This document shows positions 36,111 through 48,262 of a stretch of 64,000 nucleotides of DNA, in pieces; within the stretch, counting starts at the first letter, position 1; each line of letters opens with the position of its first letter. A program made the translations under genes and the position numbers. A model generated the notes under the pieces. The model was not told the origin of the DNA. It searched no databases and was given only the letters and a program-made list of their open reading frames with translations. This DNA is from Fallopia convolvulus (taxonomy: Eukaryota; Streptophyta; Magnoliopsida; Caryophyllales; Polygonaceae): positions 26,417,877 to 26,481,876 of the forward strand of contig OZ024719.1 of assembly GCA_964016875.1 (NCBI GenBank). Reading direction: 5' to 3'.

Positions 36111-36665
36111 ATCGACTGCCTCACCTCCGGACCAATCAGAAGCCCTGATCTCGGGCGTCCCACATCGAGTAATAACCAAAACTCGGCTCCTCAATTCTCT
36201 ATAAATAGAGGAGAACCTCGTAAGTGGAGAGGGGTCGAAAAACATCTTGAACTCAAGAACTATCTTGCTCGTTGAAGATCGGCGTGTTGAATCATCGTCA
36301 AAGACCTCGCTACAAACAAGTGAAGTCCACAAAAAGACTTCAAGTCGCATAGAGAGCCTTCGCTCACACCAAAAACCTCCCTAAATCATCTCGCAAGCCA
36401 TCATCACCACGCTCAAACTCGAAACTCAACCTCGCCACCAGAGTCCATCAAGCGGCCTGCAGGTGGTAGAATCTCATAGAAATAGGAGATCTCGAAACCA
36501 TGTTAGATCGAGATCTCGAATACTCTTAGGAGATCTAAAATGTAAACCTCGTTGGTTTGTAACCTCGTTGTAAGTGAACAATAAATAAAGAGCAAGTGTT
36601 TGCACAAACGAATAATAGAATCTCGTTTCTTGTCTTCTAGCGACGGTTTATTTCGGGTTTCATCA

Positions 36666-37576
36666 GGCATCTTATGGTTCTACTAGATGGATGGCTTTTA
36701 ATATTGACTTAGAGAAGGTATATGATCGTATTCCCTCGGATTTCTTGGAAGTTGTTTTGTCTCAAGCTCACCTTTTAACACAACAGATTCAGACTATTAT
36801 GAAACTACAAACGAATGGCGAAGTGAGGTTGCTCTAGATGGCTCTTTATTAGGTTCCTTTAAACCGTCTCGAAGAGTACGCCAAGGTGATATGCTTTCTC
36901 CATATCTCTTTGTTCTTTGCATGTAGAAATTGTCGCATATGATTCAAGAAGAAGTTCTCGAAGGCAGATGGCGTCCGACGGAATTAGGGGGCGTTCCTAT
37001 TTCACACTTATTTTTTGCGGATGATTTGGTTTTGTTTGTTGAAGCTTCTAAGGAACAAGCAGAAGTTATCAGACATTGTTTAGATCGTTTTTGCAAGATG
37101 TCTGGTGAACTGGTTAATTGCAATAAAAGCTCTTTATTCTTTTCCAAGAAGACCATATCTTCGGTCAAAACTGTGATTAGCCAGTTTATGGGTATTCCTG
37201 TTGTGGATAGCTTTGGCAATTATCTAGGCGTTCCAATACACACCAGCCGGGTTACGAATGACAAATACTAGTTTTTCTTGATCGTGTCTCATCTAAGCTT
37301 CGTGGATGGCATACTCTAACTCTTTCAATGGCGGGTCAAACTACATTGGCTATATTGGTCCTTGCGAGTCTACCACTATATGTGATGCAAACTTCAATGA
37401 TGTCCAGGGAAATTTGCGACAAGCTTGATTCAAATGTCTGTCAATTTTTATCTGGGGCTCTACAACTGAACAGAGGAAAATGCATCTTCTTTCAAAAGTG
37501 AAAATTTGGAGGCTATAGAACGAAGGGGGATTGAGAGTGCGCTCGATGCGTTTTTCCAATGCAGCCACGCTCGCCA
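36666..37576 (+). pseudogene. LINE C, second segment (RT palm and thumb)
   Basis: Continues the RT after gypsy-2: MAFNIDLEKVYDRIP carries the first catalytic Asp. RRVRQGDMLSPYLFVLCM follows, then HLFFADDLVLFVEAS with the catalytic F-A-D-D intact at about 37015, then NCNKSSLFFSKK and FGNYLGVPIHTSR. A few stops are present (for example near 36926 and 37269). It is cut at 37576 by a solo LTR. Confidence 0.88.
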
Positions 37577-40571
37577 TGTAATAACCCTCTTTTCTAAGAA
37601 GGGCAATGATGTAATTTCCCTTAATTTATTTAATAAAATATATGTGGCATTATCAAAATATTAAATGCTTCATCTTATTAAATAAAAGGTTAACAAATAA
37701 TCGTTATAAGATTATTTTAGATAAATGACCTTAGCCGAAAGGTCATAAGTCTTACTCAATATTAATAATGAAATTTACAGAAGTATTCATAAGTAGTGAT
37801 ATGAATAAAATCATACGAAATTATTAGGAATAATCTTCCTTTGGAAGAGTTTTGAGAATACTATTCTAAAAACATTTTCTTTAGTAATAAAGAGTTCTAA
37901 TAAATTACTAAATATTATTTTTATTATTGTTATGATAAAGGATTAAATTTTTAAGGCAAGTTAATGTGTCCTTAAAATATTGGGTACAAATATAATTTTC
38001 GGAATTTTAAATACCTAAGAAATGGGCGTTTTGCCACGTTTTTAAAAGTATGGGCCGAAATTATAATTTCATTACAAATGGGGCTAATATTGCAAAAATC
38101 AGCAAATGTCTTCTTCTTCCTCCAGCAGCTGCGTGTGTACAGTACACAAATCCATGGAGATTGCCTAAAATTATGTTTTGCACCCATTAAGCACCAAATC
38201 AGGCTTATTATATATGGAAACGATTCTTTTCTCGTACACAATCTATTTATGCTCTTAATTTCACAATATAATCCCGTTTTTTCGCAATTTGTCCTTGAAA
38301 CGTTTTAGGGCTCAAATCAATTTGCTTTAAATTGATTTGTCAATCAAATCAATACAAATCGATTTTGGCCCCTCTTGTATCACAAAAATTTACCCACACC
38401 TTAGCTTTGTTTGGTGTTCTTCCTTCCAGTCGAGCCCTTGTGCCATCAGTAGCCTCTGCTTCCTGATCCATTTTTTTTCAATTGAAACTGTAAGTCTATC
38501 GTGCCCATTTGTTTGGAATTGTCCAGTTCAATTTTTCAGAATTCCAACTTGTATGCGTACAGACTGATGTATGGGTGAATCCAGTTCATTTATTTTCTGT
38601 ACGCACATCCACCCATATAGCAATGGTTTAAAGCCTCTTACTAGTTTGTTTTTTTAATATATTTTATTAAAAGAACTTTCTAAGCCTTCTGTAATCAAAT
38701 TCGTTAACTTTGTTTAACTTGATTTTTGTGTTGATTTAAATTGATCAAGTATAAATTCATTTTCATGATCAGGTCAACCTTCGTTAAATAATTAAAAAGT
38801 ACTTGTTTTCAGAAAGTCAATAATTAAGTGTCTTGTATGTAAAATTAGTTATTTTATAATTGAATGTTTTAATATTAAAGCTTGTTTACTAAATTAATTA
38901 ATATTTTTATGAATACAATATTGAGTAAGATTATAATTGAAAAATACATTATATGCATGTAAAATTAATAGAGAATATTTTTATGCATAATATAAGGTAT
39001 TTAAGATCACATTTCATAAAACATGAAAAGTTATAATTTCCATAACTTTAAGATTAATCGGGAATCATCTTAGTTAAATTAGAAGTTTATAAAATTTTAA
39101 ACTCCTAAATTATTTCGTAATCACTCTTTCAAAGGAGAAAGAGGATCAAAATAAATTAATATATTTTGTACTCTTATTTGAAACAGGAGCTAGTTTGTTT
39201 CCGCGTGACTCCAATTCATCGAATCCTCGTAACATTTGCCTGCTAACAAGGCAAGTGGTGGTTCGCTCTCATATTTTATCATGAATACTTTTATTCATGT
39301 TTGCATGTTGTGTTGGGAATGCTTGTTTAAATAAAATGAACTTAGGTTATTATAGAAATAATGACCATGTTGAAATGTATAAATGAATTAGGGTTTATTA
39401 TGCATAGAAATAATGACCCATGGTAGCTTATTGTTATTATTACTATTATGCGCTAGAAATTATACTTAGGTTGCAATGCTTGTGCACATGTTTGTTTCAC
39501 TGTCTCATTTTGAGATTCGTTGTTTTGGACTAGCGTAGAATTAGGGGTGGGGGTTCACTAACCCCTGAACACCTCTTTATAATATTTTGCATTAGGATGG
39601 ACCTAGACCCTAATGATGGTCATGACCCTACTCTCTCAACCGTTTTGAGGAGTGTTTGGCACCTAGCTAGTGCCTTGTATCGGGACTTAGGAACCCGTTC
39701 CTCCCTTTGTGGGATTCTATATCTTATGGCATATTCCGTTGTCGTCTTAAAAGCTACCAACTTGAATTCAATGTTTTGTAATTAAACAAGATAAGTGCTA
39801 GTGCACACCCATTAAAATGTGTTCAGGGTGGTGACTACAACTTGGAAAACCACTCTGGCTCCCGGCTTTGATTAATCTATTTTCCAATCTGAATTCGGAC
39901 AACACGCATTCGGTGAGGTTGGTTGTAGATTTGATAAGTCGACGGAGGCTTTTCAAAATATTGGTTGATAATTAAAGTTCCCAACATAACCTTTCTCATC
40001 CTTAAGGAACCATAGTTTTGTGGTATCCTAATCTTTTCATCATATTTCCCTTTCCGTGAGATTATTTGGGCTATGTCATCGACCGACTTTCATTCGGAGT
40101 CCAATGGTCATAATGCAACTGAGATCACAAGAACCTCACATAAAATTCCACTTGCGTAGTCTTTCATTAGACTGACCGACCGCTTTATTTCTTTTGCATG
40201 GCCGACTGGTGTCAACCGTCCCTATACGGAACATCAGGGAGTAAAGGAGTGGTGATTCGAGATTGAAGCTGTTGAAGTTGTTGCACGTCACGTTTCTTTT
40301 GAATAACTTTTTAGTTTAAGGTCGAGATCCTTGGTCTATAAGGACCGCCTTCAAGAATTTTACTTCCGCTTCGTTCAAGACTATTTATCTTATTTTTCCG
40401 CAAGTATTTGGATTATTCAAGATTGTGAAAGTTGGACATTTTGTTTTAATATTTATCGAATTATCATTATCATTTATATCTTGAATACCGTGAAAGCCTT
40501 GGGTGGCTTCGGAGTGTAAATTCCGAGGTCACTGGCGGTAATATCTCCAAGGTAAAAACGGGGGTGTTACA
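37577..40571 (+). mobile_element. Solo LTR of 2995 bp
   Basis: It starts TGTAATAACCCTCTTTTC and ends GGGGGTGTTACA. It is flanked by the duplication CGCCA (37572-37576 and 40572-40576) inside LINE C. No gag or pol sequence is present in any frame, so it is a very long solo LTR or a LARD-like derivative. TGTAA...TTACA ends and a length near 3 kb are seen in some plant chromovirus LTRs, but the family is not certain. Short open frames inside have no recognisable domains. Confidence 0.82.
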
Positions 40572-41601
40572 CGCCAAACTCCACTAGAAGATTTTGCAAG
40601 AACCGGATTCTCTTTGAAGCCAAGTGTTGTGTGGCAAATAATGTGATAGATGGGCTGATGTTGACATGTTCAACCCAAGGGCAAGATCTTTGAATATATG
40701 GAAGGGGGTGGTTCATGGGGCCACTTATCTAACCAAGGGTTTACATATTTTGGTAGGATCATGACACAAGACTCTCTTTTGGTTCCATCAATGTGTTGTT
40801 GATTACCCTTTGGTGGATGTGGCATTACAACAAGTGCCTGAACATTTGCTATATGCCACTGTTGTTGAGTGTTGGCATCGTGTCACTTGGAATTGTGAGT
40901 TGATTTCGCCATACTTGGCGTTTGATGTGTGCCTCCGAATTATGGCTATTTCTCTCGGTGAAAATCCTAACCAGCAAGACGTACCTTATTGGAGCTTGAA
41001 CGAATCTGGATTATTGACTACTTCGCCAGTTATGAAGATTGCCATGGAGGAAGACCAACAACCGCAACTTTCGAGCTTTAATTTGAAATTGATTTGGTCG
41101 ACACCAGCTCAACAACGAGTCTACAACTTTCTCTATCTATTGGCTCATGATTGCGTCTTATTTAACGCCAACCGAGTTCGCACAAACATAGCTACTTTTG
41201 ATCTTTGTCCACGTTGTGGCCAACATGAGACGGATCTTCATGCATTACGTGATTGTCCGTCCATAAAAGAGATTTGGATGGCTTTGTTTGGTACCTCCCC
41301 ACCCTCCAATTTCTTCGAAGTTTGAAATATCCAGGATTGGTCATCTCTTTCTTTGCAGACAAAGGATAAAGGGAGCTCTCAATTTGCAAACATGTTGTGG
41401 TATACTGTATACATGAAAGTGTCGAAACAAATTGATTTTAGTAGAGGTTGATGAGCATCGACTCCTTTCTTCTATTGTCTGCTCTGTTATTGAGGTGTTT
41501 TGGGAATCAAAAACCAAAATTAAGCCTTCCACTGCTACAATTACCAACCAAGCAGCTCTCAACACTAAATCATTGGACGCCACCACCGTCTAGGTGGTTA
41601 A
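40572..41601 (+). pseudogene. LINE C, third segment (zf-RVT domain)
   Basis: It continues after the CGCCA duplication. The zf-RVT zinc-binding module of plant L1 ORF2 reads FLYLLAHDCVLFNANRVRTN then FDLCPRCGQHETDLHALRDC and IKEIWMALFG (about 41130-41290). It ends with PPSRWL at 41585-41600, which joins directly to KLNVDGCSKGNPG after the next insertion. Confidence 0.85.
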
Positions 41602-44244
41602 TGTGACACCCTTATACCTTATGACGTATACTTTGTAATAACTTATCCCTCATATAAAGTGATAATTCACATATAAACATATAATTTACATATAACAACT
41701 ATTTTCACATAAGCACATATCAAAAAGTAACACTCATAAAAGGTTGCACACACACATCTCTGTCGATACTTCTCATACTAAAACATCTATTACTCTAACT
41801 TCTATTACAACCCATATGTCTAAGATGCAAAAATGAGGAGGAGAAGGTTGCTTAGAGCTTCAACCGACCGACCTGTATGAATGCAGGCCTGTCCATTGGG
41901 TTGTGCAAATAGCCCAACGGAATAGGACCCCCAAAATTTTAGGGCCCCGATATTTGTACATTTTATATATAAATTAGATTTGATAAAATGCGCGTTAAAA
42001 CTCCGCTTGCGCAGTGGTGGCCTGGTGGTGTTTTTTGAAACTTGCTTTTAGACTTGAGTTCGAAACTAAGGGGCTGCTTTTAATTTGATTTTTTTTGCTG
42101 TTGTATTTACATGTTTAGATTCTTTTCGCACAAGTGCACAACCCAGTGCATATTACATTTTTTAAGCAAAAACCAACCTAACATTTATGTAGTCTTTTTT
42201 ACTATTTAATTTATATTTATACATATAAATAGAATCTAGGAAATATTTATCTTGTTGATTTTATCATTTTTCATAATATTCATTTCATAAAAATAGTTTT
42301 CATCTAATTAACCACCTAATTTATTTTATTGAGATAAAATCAAACTTGGATGGACAACTAAATTAACCTATTATATTTTTTCCTTGGTTATATTGTATCC
42401 AACCAGGTAATAATTTAATTATATGAATTGTGTATCATTGGTTACATAAGGTGCTAAAAGCCTAAAATCAAACTTGGATGGACAACAAATTTACAAATTC
42501 AGTAATGTTGTTATTGTTAATTGAATTTTAAAGATTCACTATCACTTGTTATTCTAACAAAAAAAATTACCGTTACCATTCTTAGCATATTAAGTTAGTG
42601 TTTTAATGACTATTAAACTTATAATTAATAATAAAAATTTTTAAATTAAATATTTGCACAAGGCCCCCTAATCTGATTGGACGGCCCTGTATGAATGTGA
42701 CTTCTAAACGGACACACGTCAGTAAGAACTAGCTGAACCTGAAAATTTGTTTTACGATTTACGTGAGTCGCATACTCGGTGAATATAAACCATCATCAAT
42801 TATTTCACACAGAGTCAAACATTTAGTCCATGTACATATACATACATATTATACATATGTCAAATAGGAATTTTCTATGCAAATGCTGATGTTTCCGATT
42901 CATTATTTTGTGAACTGTTCAAGCCTGAATCTGCCCCGGGTTTCCATTACCGACTCTTTTCCATTACCAATTTTTTTTTTCCATTACCGACTTTTAGGCA
43001 TGTTAGGCCTCATTTGCTCATATACCATTTCTTAGGCATCTTAGGCCTCATGTATGACTCGTAGGTCTCTTTTGTATATAAATTCAGGGCAAGACAGTTA
43101 CATATCCTTTTAATCTCATTGCAATATGCTATGCAATCAAGTGCATCATGTAACTATATATCATATGCCATCTGTCAACATGCTTTCTGTGCAAACAACT
43201 CTGGAAATTTCAAAGCTATCATATTAAACACATATATCCATATAATCCATATAACATATATATCCATATAACTCATATAGCACATATATCCATAAAGCAC
43301 ATATATCCATATAACTCATATCCGTATGACACATACAACACATAGGGTTGAATTTCCGGTCTATACTCACCTGTTTAGGATAGATACTATATTTCTCCTC
43401 CTTGTTCTTGACCACAATCTATGACTTGTGCTCCTATATATAACCCAATGTAAATTTAGGCTATTTACTCTTATAAACTCTAACCCCAAATGCAATGAAA
43501 TGCCAGAATGCATTATAACTTTCTGTGAATAATTCCAAATCCTGTAAAACTTGACATCGATAAACTATATATATAAGAACATTTTTCGAGTTCAAACCTT
43601 TCTGAAAAACTTGATCAAAGAGCTCCCTAATATCATTACAAAGAGAAACCCTAAAATCACTCTGAAATCTTTTACCGAATATAAATCCGATATCAAAAAC
43701 ACTCTTTGAAAACTATAGATCAACTGATTTCTCAAACAAAAGCAACTATAGATCTAGATTTGGAAAAATCAATGAAATCCAGATAAACCATTAACAAATT
43801 AAAAACTTATCAAATCACGCTTGTACTTCAAGATTAAAACCCGATAGAAGAGATCTTGTACCAGATCCAATAAAAACAACCAAAATCATCAAACTCAATT
43901 CTTCTCTCACTGACTTTTCTTCCCCCTCTTTTTTTGATATTGTTTACGTAACTTGATAGAACAAAGATCTTTCATATATATTTTGATCAAAGTCGGTTTG
44001 AAAGTCGGCATGTATTTATTGTAAACTACACTTTTCACCCTCAAATCTCTTTTACTACAAATTTTATCCTAAAATAATTATCAATTAACTTTTAGTTAAA
44101 AACTTTTTAAAATATAATAAACTTAATTAGAAAATAAATATTACTTTTAAAAACTCACTATATATCATGTCAATATGCTATGCATATGCTACTAATCTTA
44201 TATTAATGCAGAATGACGTATGCACTTTGGTCGGGGATGTTACA
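41602..44244 (-). mobile_element. Solo LTR, minus orientation, same family as 5519-7348
   Basis: Read on the minus strand it starts TGTAACATCCCCGACCAAAG and ends GGGTGTCACA. It is flanked by the duplication GTTAA (41597-41601 and 44245-44249). It aligns with the solo LTR at 5519-7348 over most of its length. It is longer because of an 806-bp hAT insertion (41884-42689) and a replaced stretch near 42945-43010 holding three copies of TTCCATTACCGACT-like sequence. Confidence 0.88.
41884..42689. mobile_element. Non-autonomous hAT-type element
   Basis: 806 bp, with ends CAGGCCTGTCCATT and the complement of CAGGGCCGTCCAAT. It is flanked by the perfect 8-bp duplication TATGAATG (41876-41883 and 42690-42697), the hAT hallmark. 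The interior is AT-rich with no transposase. The GGACCCCCAAAATTTTAGGG phrase near the left end is common in such plant elements. Confidence 0.88.
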
Positions 44245-44794
44245 GTTAAAATTGAATGTTGATGGTTGTTCTAAGGGAAATCCTGGTCTTTTCGATAAAG
44301 GTGGTCTCATTAGAGATGGTCTCATTAGAGATGCTGGTGGAATCTTCCTCAAAGGTTTTATGTACAATACAGGTGTTTATCGTGCTTTAATGACAAAAGT
44401 GAAGGCTATCCATTTTGGTGTTCGTTTGGCTGCTAAGATGAATTGTCCACGACTTCAGGTTAAAACTGATTCTCAAATCACAATCAAACTCATTACCAAC
44501 AACAATTTACGCACACACTTAGACTTTGCTCTCATTTAGCAATGCAAAGCCCTCCTTGGCCGTAGGAACTGGGAAATAAAACTTCTACATGTTAAGAGAT
44601 TCGCAAACTCAATGGCAGACGCGCTTGCCAATCAAGCTGTTAAAGATGCCCCTAATTTCATTACTTTCGATACTCCTCTTGCTTGTATTCTTAGCACGCT
44701 TAATTGTGATCTTATAGCTCCTGAGGAGCAAACTTAAGTCTTTTATAATAAATTCGCAGAGGCAATAGCCTTATTTTGGTGCCATGAAAAAAAA
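44245..44794 (+). pseudogene. LINE C, last segment (RNase H and poly-A tail)
   Basis: Terminal RNase H of plant L1 ORF2: KLNVDGCSKGNPG with the first catalytic Asp, then RDAGGIFLKGF, LQVKTDSQITIKLI and RFANSMADALANQAV. A 15-bp repeat duplicates the GLIRD segment (44308-44337). A stop after LDFALI breaks the frame. The segment ends in eight A residues (44787-44794), the LINE tail. Confidence 0.88.
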
Positions 44795-45455
44795 CTTATT
44801 CCAAGTGGTACTCCTGAACTTTTGCAAAAGTTCGGCTGGTACCCTTACTTGAAATTTTTGGTTAGTTTATAACTAAATTATTATGTTTTCTAATGAAAAA
44901 ATATATTTTGTATCTAATTAAATTAAAACAAAAATTTATCTTAATAACAATTAAAATAAATCATATAAAATATTAAATTAAAAATATTTTTATATATATT
45001 TGTCAAGTAGATTGTATGTTGTATAATTTAGAATTTTTAATTTTAAAAAATATTACAATATTTACATTAAAATAAATATATTACATAATTAAAATTTGTC
45101 ATGTAGGTTCTAATAATTTTGATTTTTTTTTTAAAAAACTAATAGAACTTTCATTATGGTACTCTCGAGTTACACTAAAATTTTAATTTCTATCAATTTT
45201 TCAAAAATTGTCATTATTACTATATAAAAATCTGCATAGAAAATGTTAATCTTGCAATATATTTATTTTAATATAAATATTACTACATTTTTAGTTTAAA
45301 CTAAAAAAATTTGAATTATACAACATAAAATCTACTTGACATATATAATATAAAATTTATTTTTAATATTTTATATGATTTATTTTCATTGTTATTAATT
45401 AAAAGTGTGTTTTAATATAATTAAATAATTAAAATATATTTTTGTATTAGAAAGT

Positions 45456-45728
45456 AGAGTTTGGTTCAAATGAAACAAACTCTTATCTTGAAACGAATGC
45501 ACTTTTTGTAGTTAGTACTGCACTTTTCCTACTTCGGAGTGCACTTTTTCGCATTTGCACTTTTCGCACTTTGTAGTGCACTTTTCGTACTTTTTGTAGT
45601 GCACTTTTTCGTATTGCACTTTTTGTATTTTTCAATGCACTTTTGTATCAAAAGTGCACTATTAATTAGGAAAAGTGCATTCGTTTCACGTTTTAGGATA
45701 AGAGTTTGTTTCATTTGAACCAAACTCT
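45456..45728. mobile_element. MITE, copy 2 of the AGAGTTTGG family
   Basis: 273 bp with the same inverted ends and TGCACTTTT-rich interior as the copy at 3817-4124. The flanking octamers TAGAAAGT and TAAAAAGC match at six of eight bases. It is inserted in the right arm of the foldback element. Confidence 0.85.
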
Positions 45729-45887
45729 TAAAAAGCATGCTTATCTATATATCATATAAAATAGAAAAATTTGGTCAATTAATGATCAAACCATCAAATG
45801 AAATAATGAGAGTCAAGAAAAAAAAAGGTGAAGAATTGGTTTTAGTTAAAATGTACATTAATAGTTTAAAGAAAATTATTTTTCATA

Positions 45888-46236
45888 AATACAATAATTT
45901 GTAACGTATGACCTTTCAATTCCTAATTAAATTATTTCCAAATAAATTATTACAAATGCATCATTTATGAAAAATATTCCTAACCTAATTAAATACAATA
46001 ATTTGTAACGCATGACATTTCAATTCCTAATTAAATTATTTCCAAATAAATTATTATAAATGTATCATTTATGAAAAATATTCCTAACTAATTAAATACA
46101 ATAATTTATAACATATGACTTTTCAATTCCTAATTAAATTATTTCCAAATAAATTATTATAAATGTATCAGTTATGAAAAATATTCCTAACCTAATCAAA
46201 TTCAATAATTTATAACGTGTGACTTTTCAATTCGCA
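45888..46236 (+). repeat. Tandem repeat in the Helitron, period about 104 bp, 3.4 copies
   Basis: Units begin AATACAATAATTTGTAACG at 45888, 45994 and 46096, with a partial unit at about 46200. Each contains CCTAATTAAATTATTTCC and ATGAAAAATATTCCTAAC. Copies differ by a few substitutions and short indels. Confidence 0.9.
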
Positions 46237-48024
46237 AAATATACTTATATATATGTTCTTTACGGGAGTAGAGGGAGAAGAAGATATTGTCTTCGTTTCC
46301 CGTACATGCAGGTTGGTCATCATGATTCAGTAAATTGAGGTTAGTCATGATATACATTCAAGTGGTTTTATTATAATTTTCATTTTGCATAGGATTAGTA
46401 ATTGGTTTTGAAGGTTAAACCATGCAAGTTAAGATCATCATCTCTCCTACTATAGACTGATGGAGCATGTGAATAATTCGTTTGATATTACAAAGAAAAC
46501 ACGAAGAAGGTCATTTTGACATGTTTAAAGAGAATAGCATCATGTGCAACATTGATTGAAATAATTTAATCAAATCACTAAAAGTAAGAACTAAACTTTA
46601 TATTATTAATATATAAATTTGTTTGTGTAAATATATCTATTCTGATCTATTATCAGTTTTATTGACTTAAAATATTTAATCTTACACATTAGAATTTTAG
46701 CATTTAGATTGTGTTGTTTATTGAATTAAAGGTAAAATCAGGTTAATTTTTCTTAAAAAAACAAGGATATTAGAAACCCATAAAAGGCTAGGTAAAAATA
46801 ATCATTTAGATCATCAACATCTATATCTATCTATATATACTATAAAATAGAAAAATTTGACCAATTAATGACCATCTTAATAATGAGAGTCAAAGAGTAA
46901 AAAAAAATGTAAATAAGTGATTTTAGGGTTGCAAGATAAATAAGACAATCCAATTAATTGTCATTTATATGGCCATATTTGAGTCACAAATAAAAAAACC
47001 GATTATGAATTAAGGCATTGTGAATGACAATTAGTTTACTACATTATTAATTAATAACGATCATTTTAGCTACCATTGTGTCTTTCTATTTACCCTATTA
47101 ATATAATCATAATCCCTTCAAAGCTTCAAAAAATAAAGGGATATGCTTGAATTAAAAAGCATACTACAAGTAACCGAACAATAATTAATGTGATGCAATA
47201 AAGTTATTTATGAGTGGGAATTAAGCAAGGTAAATTATCGTAGGTAAAGTGGTTATATATAAAAGCCCAAAAGGTTAATCACACAATTCCAAATTCAAAC
47301 AATACATGTTCAAGGTCCCTAACAAATGCTCAATGGAAACTTTAAAAATAGAATTTTAGTTTTACACCAAATTAACATTCTATTTTTTCTTCATTTTCCC
47401 ATTTTTCATGTGAGTTATATATTCATTCTTTTATTATATAAATTTTGTTATGCATAATTAAATCTCTTGATATACTTTTTTTTTCAGGTTTAATAAATTG
47501 TCTTTACTTCCTCAATTACATCACATAAAAGGAACCGAGAAAGAAATTGATATGTTATGCATTACAATTTATAAGCAATCAAAAATGAATGTTTATGGCA
47601 TATGATTTGTCTTAGTTGTCTAAAAATTCAAGTATAATAGTATAAAGTACTAATAATTAGAAAAATCAAATTAGATCTTTGCATACACTACCAAAAATAA
47701 TATAAATATTTTAAATTAAATATTTAACTTATAATACATATTCCAAAGAAACCATAAATTAAATACATATTCTAAATTATAATGGAAACATTTTATAATG
47801 AATAAATTAAATTAAATTTCATACAAGAAAAATCAATCGAATATCTATCTAACATATGTCATGAAAATTACCACGAACAATTCCATATAAAGTAATTTAA
47901 GAAAATAAAAAAATAGTAAAATTACCAAAAAAAACACATACCTTTATGCATAAGAAAACAATACTAATACTCTCAAATGATAATACTAAAATTTGAAAAG
48001 AAAAGATTATAAACATTAATATCA

Positions 48025-48262
48025 GGGAAATGAAAAGACCTCTATTTTTTTCTTCACATTTTCAACTCCCAATAATTAATTAGGAAAATAAAAAGACTAC
48101 TATCTTTTCCATCTTTTCAACTCCCAATAATTAATTAGGAAAATAAAAAGACTACTATATTTTTCCATCTTTTCAACTCCTAATAATTAATTAGGAAAAT
48201 GAAAAGACTACTACATTTTCCATGTTTTCAACTCTCAATAATAATTACGGAAATGAAAAGAC
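48025..48262 (+). repeat. Tandem repeat in the Helitron, period about 58 bp, 4 copies
   Basis: Units contain GGAAAATAAAAAGACTACTA and TTTTCAACTCCCAATAATTA. Minisatellites close to the 3' end are common in non-autonomous Helitrons. Confidence 0.88.

Larger units (their letters stand above)
24866..36665 (+). mobile_element. gypsy-2: Tat-lineage Ty3/gypsy element with later insertions and a PR-RT deletion
   Basis: LTR ends TG...CA and the target duplication GGCAT (24861-24865 and 36666-36670) define an 11.8-kb unit inside LINE C. In order it holds: 5' LTR, primer binding site, gag, a foreign solo LTR (26722-27909) where protease and RT should be, RNase H plus integrase, two minisatellites, minus-strand Transposase_28-type frames, and a 3' LTR split by a MULE and enlarged by a 230-bp tandem duplication. 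It is GC-richer than its surroundings. It cannot be autonomous because PR and RT are missing. Confidence 0.92.
34384..36665 (+). repeat. 3' LTR of gypsy-2, split by a MULE and partly duplicated
   Basis: It starts TGTTATGGTATTCAAAATAG and ends TTTCATCA. It is interrupted at 34503-35757 by a MULE, after which the LTR resumes with AAACAAAATCTTTATCTACG. A 230-bp tandem duplication (35651-35880 and 35881-36110) follows. With the insert and one duplicate removed it is close to the 5' LTR in length. The TATAAATAGAGGAGAACC box is kept at about 36201. Confidence 0.92.

Noticed and set aside
37577..40571. Genes in the 3-kb block (short frames at 38078-38567, 39597-39785 and 40331-40519)
   Set aside because: No domain, no coding bias that I can see, and the block is bounded by LTR ends and a 5-bp duplication, so it is treated as a solo LTR.
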